Origin: Asterias rubens
Taxonomy: Eukaryota; Echinodermata; Asteroidea; Forcipulatida; Asteriidae
NCBI RefSeq assembly: GCF_902459465.1
Contig: NC_047069.1
Coordinates: 5,427,171-5,491,170 of the forward strand
Reading direction: 5' to 3'
Length of the DNA: 64,000 nucleotides
The translations under genes were made by a program, and so were the position numbers. Below, piece after piece: positions 61,201-64,000 of this stretch. Each line of letters begins with the position of its first letter. The stretch's first letter is position 1. Below the pieces are notes generated by a model. That model worked only from the letters and a program-made list of their open reading frames with translations, did no database searches and was not told the DNA's origin.

Positions 61201-62942
61201 AACCGCACCTGGACTGGAAATAGTCTTGACCCTGCCACTTCAGAACTGACTATCACGGTATGTTACTGTATGTATTCTGGGCACATGACAAAAATGGCCG
61301 AAGCATGGGCTAAAACTTAGCAAAACACCAGTCAGACATGGTGCAAGTGACATGGAGCAAGTTCGAGTGCGCACAATGGTTAACTAAAGGTTGACCATTT
61401 GCACTCGACTACTGTGTTCGACCATTTGGAACTAGCCTCAAGCCCATGGTTTCTTCACTGGTCCCAACAGTATGTTCCATTCTAACATGTGTAAAGCGCA
61501 GAGGGAAACCAGTGACACTAACGCAAAAAAACGTAAGGTTGACTAGACTTCCACGAGTCGTTTGAGTGAGTACGTCACTGCGCATGTGCGTTGCTAGTCT
61601 GTAGTCGACCACTAAATGTGCGCACTCAAACTTGCTCATGGTACTTTGGCTGGTACCTTTCATTCGACAAGCATAATTTTGTTGTGCTTATATTAGCTAC
61701 TTTTAGTGTTAAAGACAATGGACACTATTGGTAATTGTCAAAGATCAGTCTTCTCACTTGGTGTATCTCAACTTATGCATAAAACAACAAACCTGTGAAA
61801 ATTTGAGCTCAATCGATTGTAGAAGTTGCGAGATAATAATGAAAGAAAAAAACACCATTGTCACACGAAGTTGTGTGCTTTCTGATGCTTGATTTCGAGA
61901 CCTCAAGTTCTAAACTTGAGGTCTCAAAATCAAATTTGTGGAAAATTACTTCTTTCTCGAAAACTACGTCACTTCAGAGGGAGCTGTTTCTCACAATGCT
62001 TTATACTATAAACCTCTCCCCATTACTGGTAATAAAGAAAGGTTTTGTGATGATAATTATTTTGAGAAATTACCAATAGTGTCCACTGCCTTTAAGCTGC
62101 TCTATGAAAAGGGGTCAATTTCATGAAGCCTGCAAGCACAAAAAAAACTTGCTAAGCACAGAAAAGTATTGCTTCGCAGAAAAAGCTTACCAGCCAAAGT
62201 TAAGTTTACACTGCTGTGACTTGTGCCCCACAAAAAGTTTGCTAAGGAAAGACATTTGTCAGGCAGTTTTTTCTGCTTAACAGCTTTAGGCAATTGGGCC
62301 CAGGTCTGCTGGTTGGTCGGTATGTCTGTGTTTCTGTGTGATATCTTACATTGAGTTTATCCATGGGTCGTCCCAGTGACACTCTGATATAGGCTCCTAG
62401 GTGGTCGTTATATTTCTGCTTAGCTTCTTTGCGTTCTGTTTCAAGGCAAGTGATTTTCAGTCTGGACAATGTAGCTGAAAATGAAGGTAAAAAAGGTATT
62501 GAGTTATAAACCACAAGGGAAACTAGGCAATTCAAACCGATCTTGAAAGAAAAGATTTTTTTTTTACAAAGGTCATTTTTTAACCTTTGACCTCCAGATT
62601 TATGTTCCAGCAGCCGATTTCACGAAACTTTACGCAACTGCGCAAGTCCACTTGCGCAATGTTTACTGTGCAACTTACGCCATAAACGATGCGCAAGTGG
62701 ACTTACGCAGTTGCGTATAGTTCTGTGAAATCGGCTGCAGTACTCTACCGAACATTAACTAAGCTATCTAGCCCCTATAATGGTAGTCTCCCTTTTTTTT
62801 CAATACCCATGTTCCGGAAGTCAGAAGTTCCACTCTCCGAAATTTGTCTTAGTTTATCGAAGATTTGATTCATTATTTAAAAAACTCTTTCTACTCGAGT
62901 ACAGGATGTTTTCACACTTACCATGTAGATGATGAAAGTTTT
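46131..62942 (-). CDS. EXOC1: EXOC1 (Sec3), C-terminal part, five exons; 5' end outside the window
   Basis: Exons 62942-62922, 62474-62350, 60564-60442, 59670-59599 and 46283-46131 join in frame with consensus GT-AG sites. The product matches the C-terminus of animal exocyst subunit 1 (Sec3): [20 protein letters not shown], then FEGI...[46 protein letters not shown], and a terminal [16 protein letters not shown]...FSEIAQSH. This is the helical-bundle end of the subunit, which helps the exocyst tether secretory vesicles at the plasma membrane; the lipid-binding N-terminal part is not in view. The last intron is about 13.3 kb. No upstream exon was found between 62943 and 64000. Identification is from memory of the human protein and is very strong. 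Confidence 0.95.
46351..46450. repeat. Family 1 partial copy
   Basis: GGAAGGTTTACGTTTGGTTA and CAGCTTTTAATAGTAGAATA resemble the left end of the TACACGTTTGG subtype. The rest is missing. Confidence 0.5.
46500..46930. repeat. uncharacterised dispersed element, copy 1
   Basis: It shares CAGACAGTTTCGCTATTCCT ATTGGTGGAGAGCG and, later, TATTTATGAATGGGAATCAA with a second copy at 49795-50240. An internal near-repeat occurs (CAGTTTCTTCATTCCTAGTGG). No coding signal. Confidence 0.65.
47117..47210. repeat. Family 1 partial copy (left end)
   Basis: GTTTAAAAGAACGGTATACG then TTTGGTAATCACTTGG. It stops after about 90 bases. Confidence 0.6.
47465..47850. repeat. Family 1 foldback element, copy 11 (TACACGTTTGG subtype)
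   Basis: Ends TTAAAGGCACTATACACGTT and CGCGTACCTTCCCTTTAA. Confidence 0.85.
47851..48756. other. EXOC1 intron, unassigned
   Basis: Blocks built on ACTAGTTA / TTAACTAG cluster at 48260-48350. No gene seen. Confidence 0.35.
48757..49144. repeat. Family 1 foldback element, copy 12
   Basis: Left end TATAGGCAGTGGACACTATT and right end GTGTCCACTGTCTTTAA, in the same orientation as copy 1. Confidence 0.85.
49250..49720. repeat. about 100-bp diverged tandem repeat
   Basis: The block CAGTCAACCCTCCTACTGT then TTGACCATTCAATATCATC recurs about four times (about 49338, 49440, 49535 and 49630). Confidence 0.8.
49793..50240. repeat. uncharacterised dispersed element, copy 2, with internal hairpin
   Basis: It begins ACCGCAGACAGTTTCGCTAT like the 46500 copy. 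Inside, TAGTCTTGGTGCAAGACGTT (about 49910) is mirrored by ACGTCTTGCACCAAGACTAC about 85 bases later. The 90-codon frame at 49938 starts in the loop and is probably not a gene. Confidence 0.7.
50241..51104. other. EXOC1 intron, unassigned
   Basis: Contains an (ATA)n run at about 50777. A CGCG-rich stretch (50830-51060) may belong to a foldback element (TTGAAGATAAAGAGC / TTTATCTTCAAGCAAA), but its ends are unclear. Confidence 0.35.
51105..51440. repeat. Family 1 foldback element, copy 13 (left end missing)
   Basis: It starts inside the family at AATGGGGAGAGGTTGATAGT and ends at GTGTCCACTGTCTTTAA. Confidence 0.85.
51441..52090. other. EXOC1 intron, unassigned
   Basis: Two related A-rich strings (TTAAATAAGATACAATAAAA and CTAAATAAGATACAATACAA) at about 51583 and 51655. 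No gene. Confidence 0.4.
52092..52275 (+). repeat. tRNA-derived SINE, family S2
   Basis: Head CTCGGTGGTCTAGTTGGTAA gives an A box, and GGTTCTGGGTTCAAATCCCA a B box, followed by the tail GAACTGAATATACAGTGCTT. The anticodon arm does not pair, so it is not a working tRNA. Confidence 0.8.
52276..52554. other. EXOC1 intron, unassigned
   Basis: AT-rich DNA without recognised elements. Confidence 0.3.
52555..52935. repeat. diverged tandem repeat (AATCAGGGAA, AGAACATGGAAA)
   Basis: The sequence CATCAGAACATGGAAAGGTG, TTATTTTTAGGGAACTTTCT and GCAGAATCAGGG recurs about three times at spacings near 120 bases. Confidence 0.7.
53528..53903. repeat. Family 1 foldback element, copy 14, diverged
   Basis: The interior AAATTTTCACAGGTTTGTTA and the right end GTGTCCAATGGCTTTAAG identify the family. 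The left end is poorly kept. Confidence 0.7.
54185..54400 (+). repeat. tRNA-derived SINE, family S3
   Basis: Head TTGGCCAGCGCAGTTTAGTG, B box GTGCGTTCGAATCCTGGTCA, body CACCCAGGGGTAAATGAGTA. The body matches the reversed copies clustered at 41513-43130. Confidence 0.8.
54545..55020 (+). mobile_element. LINE 3' fragment (RT C-terminal region)
   Basis: It encodes, with several stops and frame changes, the C-terminal part of a non-LTR reverse transcriptase: [20 protein letters not shown], an R..ERVM segment, then [18 protein letters not shown]. The W.WAGH.AR..D.RW pattern is characteristic of RTE-like and related LINEs. This copy is dead and lacks the catalytic domain. Confidence 0.8.
55210..55345 (-). 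repeat. SINE S1 fragment
   Basis: GGGTTTACAGGTGCTGTGGC with CAAACCTCTTCTCTTAAAGT matches the S1 body, diverged. Confidence 0.5.
55346..55950. other. EXOC1 intron, unassigned, possibly decayed Family 1-like DNA
   Basis: Strings such as AAGCTCAAACTTCTGCAGGT faintly recall Family 1. No gene. Confidence 0.3.
55955..56100 (-). repeat. SINE S1 fragment with tRNA-like head
   Basis: On minus, GAGAGTGGGTTTGAGTCCCG is a B box and is followed by CTTAACCATCATTGCTTCAT as in S1. Confidence 0.6.
56170..56278. repeat. 52-bp tandem duplication
   Basis: ACCCAAGCCTACATCCTTAC through GGGGTAACCCTTTTATAACC is present twice in immediate succession with almost no divergence, so it is recent. Confidence 0.85.
56400..57520 (+). 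mobile_element. 5'-truncated Penelope-like retroelement with GIY-YIG domain
   Basis: An uninterrupted plus frame from about 56405 to the stop at 57151 encodes the C-terminal region of a Penelope-like element. It has a P..V.TF.P.L..I linker, a conserved [16 protein letters not shown] segment, a Cys-His cluster ([11 protein letters not shown]...TRGHVTC), and a GIY-YIG endonuclease core ([33 protein letters not shown]). The codon at 56609 is GTG, so no internal start is implied; the reverse transcriptase upstream is gone. The 3' region carries GAGAAAGACTCTGCTAGGGT then CGAAACGTCAGGCC, typical of these elements. Confidence 0.9.
57521..58070. other. EXOC1 intron, unassigned
   Basis: Nothing recognised. 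One CG-containing stretch lies at about 57725-57910. Confidence 0.35.
58072..58640. repeat. 155-172-bp tandem repeat, four units
   Basis: Units starting TAACCCAAATCTCCCTTCCT and TAACACAGTGTTCTCCCTTA begin near 58072, 58244, 58404 and 58557. Each continues with AACATCTGAAAATTTCATTT, CAAAAGGTGGTC and GATATCCG. An (A/G) position alternates in the TAACCCAA(A/G)TCTC start. Confidence 0.9.
58755..58920 (+). repeat. tRNA-derived SINE, family S2
   Basis: Head CCTCGGTAGTCTAGTTGGTA, B box ATGGGTTCGAATCCCACCGA, tail GTACTGAGTACACAGTGCTA. The ends CTCGGT / ACCGAG can pair like an acceptor stem, but the anticodon arm is broken, so it is a SINE head and not a gene. Confidence 0.82.
58955..59126. repeat. 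Family 1 partial copy 15
   Basis: The right half only: ATGCTTTATACTATTGAAAG to TTACCAAACATATACCTTCC then CTTAAA. Confidence 0.65.
59272..59530. repeat. Family 3 element, copy with internal expansion
   Basis: Left end GGGCCCAACTTCATAGCGCT; right end AAATCTACCGTTAAGCAGCT GTATGA. An internal short duplication of CACAGGTTAGCAT is present. Confidence 0.7.
59599..59670 (-). CDS. EXOC1: EXOC1 exon ([14 protein letters not shown])
   Basis: 72 bases, 24 codons, phase 0 at both ends. Acceptor TTGGTTTCAG|GTGAGG, donor CAG|GTAAGA. Confidence 0.95.
59793..59940 (+). repeat. SINE S2, headless or degraded
   Basis: GGCTCGAATCCCACTCGAGT and ATACAGTGCTGACACACATC match the S2 B box and tail. Confidence 0.65.
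60442..60564 (-). CDS. EXOC1: EXOC1 exon (NFFEGIQ..PGKE)
   Basis: 123 bases, 41 codons, phase 0 at both ends. Acceptor TTATTGCAG|AATTTC, donor AAAGAG|GTAAAG. It carries the highly conserved [11 protein letters not shown] segment. Confidence 0.95.
60781..61030. repeat. Family 1 partial copy 16
   Basis: Left end TTAAAAGGCACTGGACAAAG. The middle is deleted (it jumps to ACCAATTGAGCAAAATTTTC), and it ends in AATTACCAAACGTGTCAAGTGC. Confidence 0.75.
61031..61708. other. EXOC1 intron, unassigned
   Basis: Inverted blocks occur at 61348-61395 and 61605-61645 (GAGCAAGTTCGAGTGCGCAC / GTGCGCACTCAAACTTGCTC), so a foldback element of about 290 bases is likely here. No exon. Confidence 0.45.
61709..62095. 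repeat. Family 1 foldback element, copy 17
   Basis: Ends TTAAAGACAATGGACACTAT and GTGTCCACTGCCTTTAA. In reverse orientation to copy 1. The internal inverted repeat CCTCAAGTTC/GAACTTGAGG is intact. Confidence 0.88.
62105..62302. repeat. Family 3 element
   Basis: From GGGGTCAATTTCATGAAGCC and TTGCTAAGCACAGAAAAG to TTCTGCTTAACAGC and CAATTGGGCCC. Confidence 0.7.
62350..62474 (-). CDS. EXOC1: EXOC1 exon (TLSRLKI..MDKLN)
   Basis: 125 bases. Acceptor TTTTCAG|CTACATT completes an Ala codon begun in the microexon. Donor CTCAAT|GTAAGA, phase 0. Confidence 0.95.
62607..62745. repeat. foldback element (CAGCCGATTTCACGAAA ends)
   Basis: The left arm AGCCGATTTCACGAAACTTT, ACGCAACTGCGCAAGTCCAC is mirrored by GTGGACTTACGCAGTTGCGT and CTGTGAAATCGGCTGCAG. 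Arms are about 50 bases. It lies in an EXOC1 intron only about 130 bases from the next exon. Confidence 0.88.
62922..62942 (-). CDS. EXOC1: EXOC1 21-base microexon
   Basis: Acceptor TTTCAACAG|AAAACT, donor CATG|GTAAGT. With flanking bases it encodes (E)NFHHLHA, matching the ENFHH motif that precedes ATLSRLKI in other EXOC1 proteins. It is too short for ORF finding and is supported by motif and by both splice sites. Confidence 0.85.
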
Positions 62943-64000
62943 CTGTTGAAATGAAAACAAAAAGTTTTGTATTAATACAAACTTGCATTTGGTTGTTTCA
63001 GTTAAAAATTTGATAGATTAATTAATCAAGAGATGTTTAAAAAGTAAAACAATTTTAAGTTATTCGCTAGGCCTGCTAATGTAACTTACACAAAATCAAA
63101 ACAAATGTTAAAATAGTTTTACTGGCCTATTATTTGGAACCAAGTCATTATCAAATGATAAATGACAACACAATAAAGTTAACTTTAAGAAACATGCTAT
63201 AAAATAATTAAATCACGGCTGTTCAACAAGCCTTAAGTAAACAGTTATTGTTTAAATCACTATTTCTTGTATTTTTAATATTTCAATTTTGGGGGGTTTA
63301 GGCCCTATATATTATATCTAGATCTGGTGGGGTTTATGTTTTAAATTTGTATCTACTTTTGTCGGCATTGTTGTGTCTTTTTTATGTCAGCTATTTTTCC
63401 ATTTAATAGTATTTAGCCTATACTATTTTAATTGGTCTTGTTTTTTGGCCTGTGTAGTTTAATTGTTAGGCGCATTGAGGAACCTTTGATTCATAATGCA
63501 CTTTATAAATGCTGTTTATTATTATTACTAAGCCTAGCAATGAAAGTTACACAAGATTAAAATAAACAAAATAATAATTAATGACATGAGGATTTGACCC
63601 TAGCCAAGTCTTTTTCAAATGCAAAATGACAACAACAAAACACAAGTACAAAAATTATTGACATAACAAGTATGCAAGTAATTTAAGATGTCACAGAGTG
63701 AGAAAACAGAATCATAATGAAGTCAGAAGAAGAGAAAGATGAAGATAGACTAAGACTAAGGAATCAAAGAGGAATTGTTGGAATAATATAAGGGCAGAAT
63801 CAATTGTACATAAGAACATGTAATTAAATTTATAGTAAAAGAAGAATGGTTTCCATTTCGAAAGTTTGAAAGTGACACCTGTGGGGAGAAAACCACACAA
63901 ACAAAAATTTGTTATGCAAAAAGTGAAATATTTCAGATATGTTGTTACAATTATCAAATATTGAAACAGAACAGAACAATGATCATAATCAGTTACACAG
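62943..64000. other. EXOC1 upstream intron, to the window edge
   Basis: A decayed Penelope-like end lies at about 63590-63650 (minus: GCATTTGAAAAAGACTTGGC, TAGGGTCAAATCC). Nothing resembles a further EXOC1 exon. Confidence 0.45.

Overview
The window is nuclear DNA of a deuterostome animal, most likely an echinoderm and probably a sea star. The sequence shows spliced metazoan genes, a non-LTR retrotransposon, a Penelope-like element, tRNA-derived SINEs and many hairpin (foldback) elements. One roughly 380-base element occurs at least 17 times. I recall this repeat as very abundant in sea-star DNA, but I did not search for it, so the organism call is inference.

All convincing genes lie on the minus strand. 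The left 39 kb holds a tandem cluster of four cholinesterase/carboxylesterase-like genes (A to D from left to right). A (10497-6568) has two exons and encodes a complete type I membrane esterase of 664 residues. B (21736-20253) and C (27278-25663) are each one large exon with a signal peptide, a full esterase domain and an intact Ser-Asp-His triad. I can see no terminal exon for either. D (38923-32674) has three exons and 776 residues. It has lost the nucleophilic serine and carries a long acidic cytoplasmic tail, so it looks like a neuroligin/neurotactin-type adhesion protein rather than an enzyme. The last splice donors of A, B, C and D lie at the same protein position (after the YW.N.AK.G motif) in the same phase.

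The right 18 kb (46131-62942) holds the last five exons of EXOC1 (Sec3), the exocyst subunit that tethers secretory vesicles. Its 5' part lies beyond the window. The last intron is about 13.3 kb and is filled with repeats. It contains a Penelope-like fragment with an open GIY-YIG endonuclease frame and a decayed LINE end.

Most of the rest is repeat. There are several foldback families, three SINE families, and tandem arrays: about 63 bp at 13.8-14.75 kb, 54 bp at 41.28-41.51 kb, about 243 bp at 30.75-32.4 kb, and about 160 bp at 58.07-58.64 kb. A 5'-truncated LINE lies at 3.2-4.18 kb. The points most worth a second look are: the possible sharing of one terminal membrane exon by the ectodomain exons of A, B and C; a gene-conversion-like tract between B and C; a GC splice donor in B; and transposable elements lying within about 35 bases of three splice donors.
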